Source of the DNA: Collinsella aerofaciens
GTDB taxonomy: Bacteria; Actinomycetota; Coriobacteriia; Coriobacteriales; Coriobacteriaceae
DNA: 64,000 bases
Reading direction: 5' to 3'
Assembly: GCF_015561195.1 (NCBI RefSeq)
Contig: NZ_JADMSU010000008.1
Coordinates: forward strand, 52,184-116,183
The position numbers and the translations under genes were made by a program. Under the pieces are notes generated by a model. It did no database searches and was not told where the DNA came from. It was given only the letters and a program-made list of their open reading frames with translations. Positions 8,235 to 16,666 of the stretch are shown here, piece after piece; within the stretch, counting starts at the first letter, position 1, and the number at the start of each line of letters is the position of its first letter.

Positions 8235-8290
8235 TAGTCATTGGGGACGTTCTTGAATGACTAGTCGTTTAAGAACGTCCCCAACGACTA
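8235..8290. repeat. Palindromic GGGGACG repeat
   Basis: TTGGGGACGTTCTT (8241-8254) is perfectly complementary to 8271-8284, and the flanking TAGTC/GACTA bases extend the palindrome to 56 bp. It belongs by look to the GGGGAC-containing palindromes scattered through the window. Confidence 0.75.
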
Positions 8291-8337
8291 GTCTCTTGAC
8301 AAGCGCGGAAATCCCGCAGGTTGAGCAAAAGTCAGCG

Positions 8338-8436
8338 AAAACGCCCCTAAGCGAGCAAGGTGACGTGAAAGAGGAGGGAAGCGTACTTCGGTACGCGACC
8401 GACGATTGAACGTCAGATTGCCGCTTAGGGGCGTTT
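8338..8436. repeat. Three-tier nested hairpin element
   Basis: AAACGCCCCTAAGCG (8339-8353) pairs with 8422-8436; inside, TGACGT (8361) pairs with ACGTCA (8410); innermost, GCGTAC-TTCG-GTACGC (8381-8396) is a perfect hairpin with a UUCG tetraloop. It lies between GntR regulator 2 (3' side) and recQ (5' side). No coding potential was seen. Confidence 0.65.
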
Positions 8437-8491
8437 GCAGCGTCGACAGGTCCGTCGTTCGTCAGAACGGCGGAACCAGCCCGAACCAACC

Positions 8492-9211
8492 CTACATAAC
8501 CATAACGTAGCGCGATCCCACGTAGTACTGCTTACCCATCAGGACCGGCTCGCCATTGGGACCGGTAAAGCTGGCACGCAGGTTGAGCAGGGGATCGTGC
8601 GGAGCAATACCCAACTCGGCCGCCTGCTCGGCATTGGCGCGAACGGCCTCGACCGTACGGTAGCCAACCGAGACAATCGGCGTTCCGCCAACACGCTCGA
8701 CCTCGGCAAAAATCGACTTGTCCTCAAGATCGGCCGTCAACAGCTCACGGTAGGCGTCAAACGGCACAAAGATGTTCTCCTCAAAGATGGGCTCGCCGTC
8801 GGCTGTACGCACGCGCTTAATATGCAGCAGCAGCGCGTCCTTTTGCAGGCCAAAGAACTCCATCTCGTTTTGACGTGCCGGCACAATCTGGCGATCGACC
8901 ACATGCGCGCCCGCCTTCATGCCATTATCGGCACACAGCGCGGTAAACGTCTGCAGCGTCGAAGCGTGGAACTGGCGGTTGATGTGCGGTGTGGAGACAA
9001 AGGTGCCACGGCCCTGCTGCTTAACCAGGTAGCCATCGGAGCACAGCTCCTCGACGGCGCGGCGCACCGTAATGCGGCTCACGTCGTACTGCTCGGCTAG
9101 CTCAAGCTCGGACGGAATACGCTCCTTGGGTGCATAAACACCTTTCTCGATCGCATCCTTGATTTCGTCGTAAATCTGCTGGTAAAGCGGTGCATTTTTG
9201 GGCGCAGGCAT
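8492..9211 (-). CDS. GntR family transcriptional regulator, HutC/UTRA type (regulator 2)
   Basis: A 239-residue paralog of regulator 1 with the same order: GntR winged helix (about 8-70; RITVRRAVEEL, KQQGRGTFVS) and a UTRA domain (about 90-235; VGSRYVMVM at the end). A 10-bp sequence TATAACGTCT upstream of its start recurs upstream of the PTS operon and, with one change, upstream of the EamA gene. This suggests it is autoregulated and controls those two units, though it lies 4-7 kb away from them. The effector is unknown; a phosphorylated sugar amine is a reasonable guess given the linked SIS genes. Confidence 0.83.
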   Translation of the reverse strand: MPAPKNAPLYQQIYDEIKDAIEKGVYAPKERIPSELELAEQYDVSRITVRRAVEELCSDGYLVKQQGRGTFVSTPHINRQFHASTLQTFTALCADNGMKAGAHVVDRQIVPARQNEMEFFGLQKDALLLHIKRVRTADGEPIFEENIFVPFDAYRELLTADLEDKSIFAEVERVGGTPIVSVGYRTVEAVRANAEQAAELGIAPHDPLLNLRASFTGPNGEPVLMGKQYYVGSRYVMVM

Positions 9212-9247
9212 ATCTGATCACTCTTATCGAAATATTGAAATAACTAA

Positions 9248-9265
9248 TACGTATATAACGTCTAG
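9248..9265. promoter_or_regulatory. Operator-like site upstream of GntR regulator 2
   Basis: TACGTATATAACGTCTAG contains TATAACGTCT (9254-9263), identical to 10 bp upstream of the PTS operon (15394-15403) and one base different from the site upstream of the EamA gene. Confidence 0.5.
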
Positions 9266-9302
9266 TTTCATGTTACCTCATATTGATAAAACGATACACC
9301 CT

Positions 9303-9345
9303 CCCTACCAAAAAGCGACAGCTTCATTTTGGCAGGTTTTATCTG
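9303..9345. repeat. 43-bp dispersed repeat, copy 1 (CCAAAAAG...GACAG type)
   Basis: Matches 11439-11481 in 38 of 43 positions. It contains a short palindrome (CTACCAAAA...TTTTGGCAG). Both copies lie in the 5' leader region of a minus-strand gene. Confidence 0.75.
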
Positions 9346-9430
9346 GGCAAACGAAAGTCCCTCGAAAGCAATGGGGCTTTCGTGGGGCTCATACGGAAGG
9401 GTTGCGCCGGGCCGGTAAAATGCCAAAACC

Positions 9431-10438
9431 CTACTTGCCGTCGTCCTGCTGCAGGCTGTCCTGCTCGCTGAGGCGCGCCTGCCTGCTGGCCATGCGTGCG
9501 GGCTTGTCGGGATCGGGAACGGCCGTGGGCATGGGCTCGTCGACATGACCTCCCCACCAGCCGCCCACAAAGTTGAGCGTGTGAAACACGTTGATCACGG
9601 CCCCGGGATCAATGTCGCACACCAGCTTGATAATGTCCTGACTCTCGTAGGTCGAAACAACGGTGTTCAGCAGGTACATCTTTTCGCGGCTGTATCCGCC
9701 GATGACCTCGGCGCAGCTAATGCCGTGCTGAAAATGGTCAACATAGGCGGTCATGACCTCATCTGCCTTGCGCGTCGTGATCTGCAGCGTCACGCGGTCG
9801 TAGCGACGATAGAAACTGTCGATGGTCTTGGTCGAAATAAACTGGAACACGATGGAGTACGCCGCCTTGTCCCAGCCAAACATAAAGCCAAAGATCGCCA
9901 GGATAAAGCAGTTGAAACCAAAGATGACGCCCCAGATGGTCTTGCCCGTGTGGTTGGAAACCCACAGCGCGATAAAGTCGGTGCCGCCGGTGGATGCGCC
10001 GGATTTAAGCGCGATGGCAGCGCCCAGACCCGAGACCACGCCGCCAAAAATGATGAGCATAATCTTGTCGCCCAAAAACGGGGCGAAGTGAAAGATGTTG
10101 AGGAACAGCGACGAGAGCACGACCTGCATCATCGAGAAGATGACAAAGCGCTTGCTAATGCCGCTCCAGCATAGGAGCGCCACGGGGATGTTGAGCGCGA
10201 GCATGCCGAGTGAGATGTCGATGTGGACGCCGCCCAGCGAGGTAACGCGATCGAGTAGGACCGCGACGCCGGTAAGACCGCTCGGAAGCAAGTCGGCGGG
10301 CTGAATGAACGCCTGGATCAGGAATGTCTGGAGAACGGCGGAAATGGTGACCGCCACGGCAGTAATAGCGCGGCGGACGATGGTGAGGCGGCCGAGTACG
10401 AGCACTCGGTCCGTGAGCTGATCGATGGCGTTCGCCAC
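9431..10438 (-). CDS. YitT family membrane protein (DUF161 plus DUF2179)
   Basis: A 335-residue integral membrane protein. About five hydrophobic segments fill residues 20-195 (for example FLIQAFIQPADLLPSG, LIIFGGVVSGLGAAI, VIFGFNCFILAIFGF), with the conserved SGASTGGTDFIAL stretch. A cytosolic DUF2179 domain (about 215-285) follows, ending in HTLNFVGGWWGG. The last 45 residues are polar and variable. The biochemical function of YitT proteins is not settled. It stands alone between regulator 2 and the HAD phosphatase, and nothing ties it to the sugar genes except position. Confidence 0.85.
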   Translation of the reverse strand: MANAIDQLTDRVLVLGRLTIVRRAITAVAVTISAVLQTFLIQAFIQPADLLPSGLTGVAVLLDRVTSLGGVHIDISLGMLALNIPVALLCWSGISKRFVIFSMMQVVLSSLFLNIFHFAPFLGDKIMLIIFGGVVSGLGAAIALKSGASTGGTDFIALWVSNHTGKTIWGVIFGFNCFILAIFGFMFGWDKAAYSIVFQFISTKTIDSFYRRYDRVTLQITTRKADEVMTAYVDHFQHGISCAEVIGGYSREKMYLLNTVVSTYESQDIIKLVCDIDPGAVINVFHTLNFVGGWWGGHVDEPMPTAVPDPDKPARMASRQARLSEQDSLQQDDGK

Positions 10439-10576
10439 GCAGGCTCCTTTCGAAGGCAGATGTAGTTGTGGGGTATGTCCGCGATTGTAGCATGGAGCGT
10501 GCGGGGGCGCTTCAATTCACCCTCTCTCGACAACCAAAGCGGGACCAGCAACCCCACGACCAAAGGCCCAAATTAC

Positions 10577-10695
10577 AAGTGAGTAGACTTTACGCGACCT
10601 GCAGAGCACACCCAAAACCGCCACCCCTGTGACCTGCGGTTTTACTAGAGCAGATGCGCTTTGTGCTCGTCCTGCACCAAAAAGTCTACTCACTT
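10577..10695. repeat. Three-tier nested hairpin element
   Basis: AAGTGAGTAGACTTT (10577-10591) is the exact complement of 10681-10695. Inside, GAGCACA (10604) pairs with TGTGCTC (10662), and AAAACCGC (10614) with GCGGTTTT (10636). It lies downstream of the HAD phosphatase gene within a 354-bp non-coding gap; I see no gene in the rest of that gap. Confidence 0.7.
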
Positions 10696-10792
10696 AGTCC
10701 GAATCGAAGCCAAACGGATCAAAATCGAAACCAAATTGAGCCAGTCCACCGCAAAAAACGTTTGAACCCGTGCTTCTCGCGGCGGATTGACA

Positions 10793-11422
10793 CTACAAAG
10801 CGGCCAAAATGTCGGTCAGATTATCAATAACGGCATCGGCTCGCGATTGATCGAGGTTGACGCCCTCGTGCGGGCGCAGTGCCAGGACGCGGGCGCCGGA
10901 ACGTTTGCCAGCCTCGATGCCCAAAGGCGAGTCCTCGATAACCAAGCACTCGGCGGGCTCCACCCCCAGCGCCTCCATGGCGCGCAGGTAGATCTCGGGA
11001 TCGGGCTTAAACGCGCTGCACTCGTGGCCGCTGATGGTGTAGTCCAGCACGTCGGCGATGCCGGCAATCTCCACCAGCTCGTCGATCAGCTCGCGATAGG
11101 ATGAGCTCGCGATGGCACACTTCACGCCGCGCTCGTGCAGCTCACGCATCACCGGCTCCGTCTGCTCGTTGAGTAGCTCGGCATACGGAACGGGATGAGC
11201 GGGGCAATATCTTTTTTTATATTCCGTGAGCAATTCCTCGCGTAACGTGAGATTGCCAGGAACTAGAGCTTCCCAGATTGCCGGTTCATTAGACCCCGAA
11301 AGATCTGGAATTCTATCGTACGTAATGCCATGCTCCTCCATAAACGCCACGCGGCGGCGGTTGTAGAACCACTCGGTATCGACCAGCACGCCGTCCATGT
11401 CGAACAGCACTGCCTTGATCAT
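10793..11422 (-). CDS. HAD family phosphatase, beta-phosphoglucomutase-like
   Basis: A 209-residue HAD hydrolase. Motif I is FDMDGVLVDTE at residues 7-17, with both Asp nucleophile and acid/base Asp; motif II Ser is in IASSSYREL, motif III Lys in FKPDPEIY, and motif IV in VIEDSPLGIEAG. The cap domain is of the phosphoglucomutase/sugar phosphatase type. The start at 11422 has GGGAGGAG 6 nt upstream, while an ATG two codons earlier overlaps that site. It lies downstream of the PTS-SIS operon terminator; a role in sugar-phosphate handling with those genes is possible but unproved. Confidence 0.85.
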   Translation of the reverse strand: MIKAVLFDMDGVLVDTEWFYNRRRVAFMEEHGITYDRIPDLSGSNEPAIWEALVPGNLTLREELLTEYKKRYCPAHPVPYAELLNEQTEPVMRELHERGVKCAIASSSYRELIDELVEIAGIADVLDYTISGHECSAFKPDPEIYLRAMEALGVEPAECLVIEDSPLGIEAGKRSGARVLALRPHEGVNLDQSRADAVIDNLTDILAAL

Positions 11423-11438
11423 ACGCATCTCCTCCCAC

Positions 11439-11481
11439 CTGCCAAAAAGGGACAGGTTTATTTTGGTAGGTTTTATCTGGG
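11439..11481. repeat. 43-bp dispersed repeat, copy 2
   Basis: Matches 9303-9345 in 38 of 43 positions and carries AAGGGACAGG. It ends about 12 bp before the Shine-Dalgarno site of the HAD gene. Confidence 0.75.
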
Positions 11482-11514
11482 ATTTGCGACGCGACAGACA
11501 CGCCCTCCCCAGAG

Positions 11515-11547
11515 CAAAAAAGGGGACGGGGCGCAAACCCCATCCCC
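11515..11547 (-). terminator. Terminator of the PTS-SIS operon
   Basis: On the minus strand a 10-bp stem (GGGGATGGGG with CCCCGTCCCC, one G-T pair) is followed by at least six T residues, 35 nt past the SIS paralog 2 stop codon. Confidence 0.88.
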
Positions 11548-11581
11548 TCTCAATCAACCCGTAAGGTCTACTTACTTGTGA

Positions 11582-12565
11582 TTAGTAGGAAAGCTTCCAC
11601 ATGTAGCGACGCATGGTCAGCGGGTGCTGACGGGCCTCGGCGATCTGGTTGCCGTACTCGCGCATAACGGCGAGGTGCAGCAGCGGGTTGAAGTAGGTGA
11701 CGACGCTCGCCGGCACGGCGTCGGCCAGGCCGTAGTCCTTGGAATCGATCAGAGCGACCTTGGCGCCCATGCGCTCAAGGAAGGTGAGGGCGCGGGCGTC
11801 CATCGGACGGGTAGCGCCATCGGACATGAAGAAGACGTAGGGCTTACCCTCGGTGGAAACCTCGAACGGGCCGTGGAAGTACTCGCCGGTGTTGTAGGCG
11901 GCGGCGTCGATCCACTGCATCTCGGTGAACAGGAAGGCGGCGTGAGAGTAAGCCATCTTCTCGGAGGCACCAGAGGCCATGAAGTAAATCATCTTGTCGT
12001 CCTTGAAGTCCTCAGCGAACTTCTTGGCGAGCTTCTTGCAGGACTGAGCAGCGTTCTCGCAGAGATCGAAGACGTTGGTGAGGCCGGTGATCATGTCGTC
12101 GTACTTGTCATAGCCCTCGGTCTGCTGAAGGATCTCGAGAGCAAGAGCGATGGCATAGCCGGGCTTCTCGCACTTGGCAGCGAAGTTGGCGTGGAAGCCG
12201 TGAACGATGACGTAGTCAGCGTCGACGGTCAGAGCGGAGCCAGCCTTGTTGGTGAGGGAGACGACCGGGCAGTTGTGCTTCTTGGCGGTCTTGTTGGCCT
12301 CGACGGTCTCGGGCGTGGAGCCACCGAGGGAGCAGGTGATCACGAAGGTGTGCTCGTTGACCCAGGAAGGCGTGTCGTAGTTGAACTCGTTAGCGGTGAA
12401 GATCTGAACGTTCAGCTTGTCCGTGTTGTTGGCCAGGAAGTACTTGGCGGGGTAAAGGTCGGACATGGAAGCACCGCAGCCGACGAAGGCGACGCTGTGG
12501 ATCTCGTGGTTGGACAGGACGTCAGCGACGATCTGCTTAGGGAGGTTAAGGTCGATCTCGTACAT
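11582..12565 (-). CDS. SIS-domain sugar-amine deglycase, FraB/FrlB/Gfr family (paralog 2)
   Basis: A 327-residue double SIS protein. The phosphosugar loop is CSLGGSTPETV (about 78-88), and GEYFHGPFE with Glu215 and His231 keeps the catalytic pair and spacing of FraB. It is the last gene of an operon with mannose-class PTS IIAB, IIC and IID. The same arrangement, PTS plus deglycases, is known in the Salmonella gfr glucoselysine operon, so a PTS-imported, 6-phosphorylated Amadori compound is the likely substrate. The start is taken as the ATG at 12565 (AAAGGA 9 nt upstream); an in-frame ATG three codons earlier overlaps the Shine-Dalgarno site. Two hairpins lie in the 198-nt gap before it. Confidence 0.84.
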   Translation of the reverse strand: MYEIDLNLPKQIVADVLSNHEIHSVAFVGCGASMSDLYPAKYFLANNTDKLNVQIFTANEFNYDTPSWVNEHTFVITCSLGGSTPETVEANKTAKKHNCPVVSLTNKAGSALTVDADYVIVHGFHANFAAKCEKPGYAIALALEILQQTEGYDKYDDMITGLTNVFDLCENAAQSCKKLAKKFAEDFKDDKMIYFMASGASEKMAYSHAAFLFTEMQWIDAAAYNTGEYFHGPFEVSTEGKPYVFFMSDGATRPMDARALTFLERMGAKVALIDSKDYGLADAVPASVVTYFNPLLHLAVMREYGNQIAEARQHPLTMRRYMWKLSY

Positions 12566-12656
12566 CTGACACATTCCTTTCGATTTTTGCGGCGCCACAT
12601 TGCCGAGCGCTCGCAGGGTTACCGTGGTTTGGACCGAGTCGCCGGCCCGTTGAGGA

Positions 12657-12730
12657 TGTGTCAAAGGAACTGTCCCTTTGACACATTTAGGGATGGAAGC
12701 CTGCCTGGGGTATGGGATGTCAGGCAGGCT
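12657..12730 (-). other. Two hairpins in the IID-SIS intergenic gap
   Basis: TGTGTCAAAGG (12657) pairs with 12675-12685, and AGCCTGCCTG (12698) pairs with 12721-12730. Neither has a T run in the operon direction, so transcript processing or differential stability is more likely than termination. The first hairpin carries the CTGTCCC motif of the GGGGAC repeat family. Confidence 0.6.
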
Positions 12731-12763
12731 CCCCGGGGAAAGCGATTAGACGCTTGATCGCGA

Positions 12764-13597
12764 CTAGGCCAGGATGCCGGCCGCGGAGAGGGCGATGCCG
12801 CCCACGATGGCGATCACGAGAAGCCAACCGGTGTTGACGTTCTTCTTGATGAGCCAGTACATAAGGCCGGTGAGGCCGAGGGAGATCATCTGGGGCATCA
12901 TGCCATCCAGGATGTCCTGGATAACGACGGTGCCGTCAGCGAACTGCAGCGGGGTGGTGGCGCCGATCAGCGTGGCGATCATGCCGCCCACGGACATAAG
13001 ACCCACGATGCCGCAGACATACATGAGCTTCTCCATGAGATCGCCGCCCTGAAGCTTGCTCAGGTACTCGTGGCCGCCCTGATAGCCCATCTTGGCTGCG
13101 AACCAAGTGATCAGCACAGAGGGGACGATGGAGATGAGCATGGCCAGGATCGGGCCCATGATGGAGCCCTGCTGAGCCAGCTGAACGCCCAGACCAAAGG
13201 CGATAACGCGGATGGTGCCCTGGAAGAAGGAGTCACCAATGCCGGAAAGCGGGCCCATGAGGGAGGTCTTGACCGCGTTGATCGAATCGGGATCGAAGTT
13301 CTCGGGATCCTTGGCGTACTCCTCCTCCATGGAGGCGGAGAGGCCCAGGATGAAAGCGCTCGTCTGCGGGGTGCAGTTGTAGAACGCCATGTGACGGTGG
13401 TAAGCCTCTTTCTTAGCAGCGAGCTGCTTGGGGTCGGACTCGTCCGGATAGAGGCGATCGAGCGTGGGAACCATGCCGTAGAGGAAGCCCATGTTCATCT
13501 GACGCTCGTAGTTCCAAGAGGCCTGGATGGCCCAGGAGCGCCAGAAGAACTGGCTGACCTTCTTGTTCAGGGACACGTCCTTGGTTGCGGTTGCCAT
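12764..13597 (-). CDS. PTS mannose/fructose/sorbose family IID component
   Basis: A 277-residue membrane component of a mannose-class phosphotransferase system. It shows the family pattern: FFWRSWAIQASWNYERQMNMGF near the N-terminus (seen as FFWRSWAIQASW plus NMGF), MGPLSGIGDSFFQG in the middle, and hydrophobic segments near residues 140-165, 190-210 and 255-275. It works with IIC to move the sugar across the membrane. The start at 13597 has GGAGG 8 nt upstream; a longer frame to 13714 overlaps the IIC gene and lacks homology. It is 13 nt from the end of the IIC gene. Confidence 0.92.
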   Translation of the reverse strand: MATATKDVSLNKKVSQFFWRSWAIQASWNYERQMNMGFLYGMVPTLDRLYPDESDPKQLAAKKEAYHRHMAFYNCTPQTSAFILGLSASMEEEYAKDPENFDPDSINAVKTSLMGPLSGIGDSFFQGTIRVIAFGLGVQLAQQGSIMGPILAMLISIVPSVLITWFAAKMGYQGGHEYLSKLQGGDLMEKLMYVCGIVGLMSVGGMIATLIGATTPLQFADGTVVIQDILDGMMPQMISLGLTGLMYWLIKKNVNTGWLLVIAIVGGIALSAAGILA

Positions 13598-13610
13598 AGT
13601 GTGTTCCTCC

Positions 13611-14405
13611 TTAGTCTTCGTCGTCTTCGAGCGGATCGTAGTCGGAATCGACACCGGCGGCTGCATGGGAACCGTTGAACTTGAAGCCCATGAAGACGAC
13701 AGCCAGGCACACACCGATCAGAGCGACCGCGATGACGGACAGGTTGAGGTAAGCGGCGAACAGGAAACCGATGAACAGGAACGGAGTCATACCCTTCTTG
13801 ATCATCATGGTGAGCAGCAGGGCCAAGCCGTAGGCGGTCATGATCTTGGTCGAAACGTTAAGACCGGTGGACAGCCACTCGGGAACCATGTTGACGATGG
13901 CCTGAACCAGGTCGGTGCCAACAAAGACGGCGAGGAAGATCGGCAGGAAGTACATGACGGCGTACAGACCGGAGCCGGCGCAGATGTGCATACGGTAGGC
14001 GGTCTTGAACTTTCCGTTATCGATCGCGCTATCTGCCACATGGGTGAGGGCGGCGATGATGGAACGGAACACGATGCCGAGAAGCTGACCCAGGACGGCG
14101 ACCGGGATGGCGATCGTCATGGCGGTCTCGGCGGAAGCATCGGTCAGGCACGCAAAGGCAGCGGCCACGATGCCGCCCAGGACCATATCGGGCGGAACGG
14201 CGGCGCCGACCTGCACCAGGCCCATGGACACGAGCTCGACGGCGGCACCGACGGCAAGGCCGGTGGGCACATCGCCCAGCAGCAGACCGACGAGCGTAGC
14301 GCCAACGAGGGGCTGCTCGAAGTTAAGACGGCCGAGCAGGCGGGAGTCCCACATGCAGAACACGCCGACGAGGCCGACGAGCACCGCACTGATGAACGTA
14401 TTCAT
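13611..14405 (-). CDS. PTS mannose/fructose/sorbose family IIC component
   Basis: A 264-residue polytopic channel component. About eight hydrophobic segments fill residues 3-235, with the family signature regions LLGDVPTGLAVGAAVELVSMG and GAAVPPDMVLGGIVA recognisable. The C-terminal 25 residues are acidic and cytosolic (DPLEDDED). The start follows AAAGGAG. It is the second gene of the IIAB-IIC-IID-SIS operon. Substrate cannot be assigned from sequence; the linked deglycase suggests a glycated amino acid or related sugar amine. Confidence 0.92.
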   Translation of the reverse strand: MNTFISAVLVGLVGVFCMWDSRLLGRLNFEQPLVGATLVGLLLGDVPTGLAVGAAVELVSMGLVQVGAAVPPDMVLGGIVAAAFACLTDASAETAMTIAIPVAVLGQLLGIVFRSIIAALTHVADSAIDNGKFKTAYRMHICAGSGLYAVMYFLPIFLAVFVGTDLVQAIVNMVPEWLSTGLNVSTKIMTAYGLALLLTMMIKKGMTPFLFIGFLFAAYLNLSVIAVALIGVCLAVVFMGFKFNGSHAAAGVDSDYDPLEDDED

Positions 14406-14441
14406 ACCCTTCTCCTTTCAGTCAGGCAAAAGCCTGGTTGA

Positions 14442-15365
14442 TTACAGCTTGGCGTCGATGTCGACGCTCTGATACGTAGGGGTCTGCTGGACGTAGAGCT
14501 TAATGCCCATGTCGAGCAGCTGGTTGACGTCTGCCTTCTGGGTGGCGTCGAGGAAGACGGAGCTGTCCTTGCCGCCGACCTGATCGGCGCCGTCGTGGTT
14601 GGCGGTGGCGCCCAGGTTGATGGCGTCGAGCTTGTAGCCCTGGCAGAACTGCAGCATCTCGGCAGTGTTGCCAAAGACGAACATGACGCGCTCGCCGAGG
14701 GTGTTGAGCTTGTCCATCTTGGCGAGGGCACGCTCGACGGTGAAGACGTTCAGACGCACGCCCTGGGGCTTGGCCAGCTTAAGAGCGCCCTTCTTGATGT
14801 CATCGTTGGCGGCAGCGTTGTCGACGACGATGATGCGCTCGGCCTGAACCTTGGTGGTCCAGGTAAAGACGACCTGGCCGTGCAGCAGACGGTAGTCAAG
14901 ACGTGCGAGGACGATCTTGGCGGGACCGGAGCTGTGACGGGACGCCTTGGCCTTCTTGGCGGGAGCCGCGGCAGCCTCGACCGGTGCGTTGGGGTTGGTC
15001 AGACCGGCGCGGGCCTCGTTGATGAGGGCTGCGAGCTCGGCACCCTTGACGGGGACGGGGCTCATAGCGAGCGTGAGCGCCAGCGGGATGTTGAAACCGC
15101 TGACAACCGTGAACTTCGTGCCGTTCTTGGAAAGCTCGACCATGTTGTTGTTGACCGAGCTGCCGAGCATATCGGTCAGCACATAGACGGTGTCTTCCGC
15201 GTTGAACGTGGCGATCATAGTCTCAACCTTATTGGTGATGGGCTCCTTGTCGTCACGAGCAAGCGACACGACGTGGACGTTCGACACGTCGCCGAGAACC
15301 ATCTCGAGCGTGTCTTTGGCGCCTGCGGCCAGGCCGCCATGAGATGCGAGAATGATCTGATTCAT
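14442..15365 (-). CDS. PTS mannose/fructose/sorbose family IIAB fusion
   Basis: A 307-residue cytosolic phosphocarrier with two domains. The IIA domain (about 1-125) has the phosphorylated His9 in LASHGG. An Ala/Lys-rich linker (about 126-147) joins it to the IIB domain (about 150-305), with His162 in RLDYRLLHGQV. It receives phosphate from HPr at His9, passes it to His162 and then to the sugar. It is the first gene of the operon, preceded by AAGGAGGAGG and an operator-like site. IIA and IIB are separate proteins in some systems; the fusion is common. Confidence 0.93.
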   Translation of the reverse strand: MNQIILASHGGLAAGAKDTLEMVLGDVSNVHVVSLARDDKEPITNKVETMIATFNAEDTVYVLTDMLGSSVNNNMVELSKNGTKFTVVSGFNIPLALTLAMSPVPVKGAELAALINEARAGLTNPNAPVEAAAAPAKKAKASRHSSGPAKIVLARLDYRLLHGQVVFTWTTKVQAERIIVVDNAAANDDIKKGALKLAKPQGVRLNVFTVERALAKMDKLNTLGERVMFVFGNTAEMLQFCQGYKLDAINLGATANHDGADQVGGKDSSVFLDATQKADVNQLLDMGIKLYVQQTPTYQSVDIDAKL

Positions 15366-15390
15366 CTTGCCTCCTCCTTTTCGTTATGGT

Positions 15391-15411
15391 CATTATAACG
15401 TCTTATACGTT
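15391..15411. promoter_or_regulatory. Operator-like site upstream of the PTS operon
   Basis: Contains TATAACGTCT (15394-15403), identical to the site upstream of GntR regulator 2, and a neighbouring TTATACGTT. On the minus strand it overlaps a perfect TATAAT, so binding would block a promoter if that is the -10 box; no good -35 is visible. Confidence 0.5.
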
Positions 15412-15546
15412 GCTTATATTGCTAATTAGTATAAAGACCGTTCGCGGGTGAAAATCGACCGTTGACGGGTTTAACGTACTCGAAACGTTTGGCTAGGTAG
15501 GCCGGCGCTAGCTGGATAACCCCAGATCAGACGCCTCGCCAATCCC

Positions 15547-16629
15547 CTATCGCACGAAGTACCAGGGGCTTTCCTGCACGGTGGGCTCCAGCGCGATGCC
15601 GGTGCGCTCGCGGAACAGATCCATGTCCTGCGATTTCTCCGTCCACCACGCGTTGGGCTTAAAGGTCATGCTCTCAACGATATGGCCGACAAAGGCACTG
15701 TTGCGCAGCTTGGAGAAGTTAGTGTTCATGATCAGGATGGACGCGAGCACCAGCACGATGCCCAGGACCTTGATCGCGCCGGCGGGCTCGGCATAGATGC
15801 CAATACCGACCAGAACGGTCGCAACGGTTTCAAACGAAGCCACGACCGGCACCTTCGACGTCTCAAGATCCATCGAAAGGCCCTGCATATAGAAGATGTA
15901 CGCAAGAGCCGTCGGAATAAAGCCAAAGCCCGCGAACAGCAGAATGAGCTGCGGGGACATTGCCGCGGCCACATCGGACCACGGAGCCGAAAGCACTGCC
16001 ATAAAGCATCCGCCAAAGACAAAGCCCCAAAACGTCACCGCCAGCGGATGCAGCGTCTTGGTAGCCATACGGCTAAACACAGCCAGTAGCGCACCGCAAA
16101 GCCCGGCGATCACACCCGACACGACGCCCCAAGCCGAGAAATGGAAACCGGACAGGTCGCCGCTCGTCACCGCGAGCACGCAACCCACAATGTTAAAAGC
16201 GATGGCAACGAGCTTGTTGGGAGTCACATCCTCGCGATAAAGCACGCGGCCGAGCATGACGCCAAACACCGGCGAGGTGTAGAGCAGCACCGAGGCCGTG
16301 GACATGCCCACCTCGCCCATGCACTCGTAATAAAGCGTGTTAGCGGTGGCGAGGCCGATAATGCCAAGAAGCGCACAGGGAACAAGCTCTTTAGGACTTG
16401 CCTTGAACAGTGCCAGGGGACCCGATGCTTTTCCCTCACGATCGCCTCCCTGGCAACCCATGAACGCCAAGACCGGAGCCATTAAGACGGCACCCGACAA
16501 CAGGCGAAAGGCCGCCATGCTCTGAGACGAAACACCCATGGCCGAGATGCCGTTTACAAAGATTCCGATGCTGCCCCACATAAGCGCGGCGATCAGCACC
16601 AGCACATAGCCCAGATTGCTTTTCTTCAA
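15547..16629 (-). CDS. EamA (DMT) family membrane transporter
   Basis: A 360-residue drug/metabolite transporter-type protein. About ten hydrophobic segments form two EamA repeats (first from LVLIAALMWGSIGIFVNG, second from about residue 165), followed by a 55-residue soluble tail. The start is taken as TTG at 16629 because GAGGAGG lies 5 nt upstream; a GTG 12 codons earlier has no ribosome site and overlaps the operator region. The gene lies between the PTS operon and SIS paralog 3, and its upstream region shares an operator-like sequence with the PTS operon and GntR regulator 2. It may export an amine or amino acid released by the deglycases; this is inference. Confidence 0.82.
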   Translation of the reverse strand: MKKSNLGYVLVLIAALMWGSIGIFVNGISAMGVSSQSMAAFRLLSGAVLMAPVLAFMGCQGGDREGKASGPLALFKASPKELVPCALLGIIGLATANTLYYECMGEVGMSTASVLLYTSPVFGVMLGRVLYREDVTPNKLVAIAFNIVGCVLAVTSGDLSGFHFSAWGVVSGVIAGLCGALLAVFSRMATKTLHPLAVTFWGFVFGGCFMAVLSAPWSDVAAAMSPQLILLFAGFGFIPTALAYIFYMQGLSMDLETSKVPVVASFETVATVLVGIGIYAEPAGAIKVLGIVLVLASILIMNTNFSKLRNSAFVGHIVESMTFKPNAWWTEKSQDMDLFRERTGIALEPTVQESPWYFVR

Positions 16630-16666
16630 CGCAGCCTCCTCGGTATTGTTTCCAATATGTTTCACA

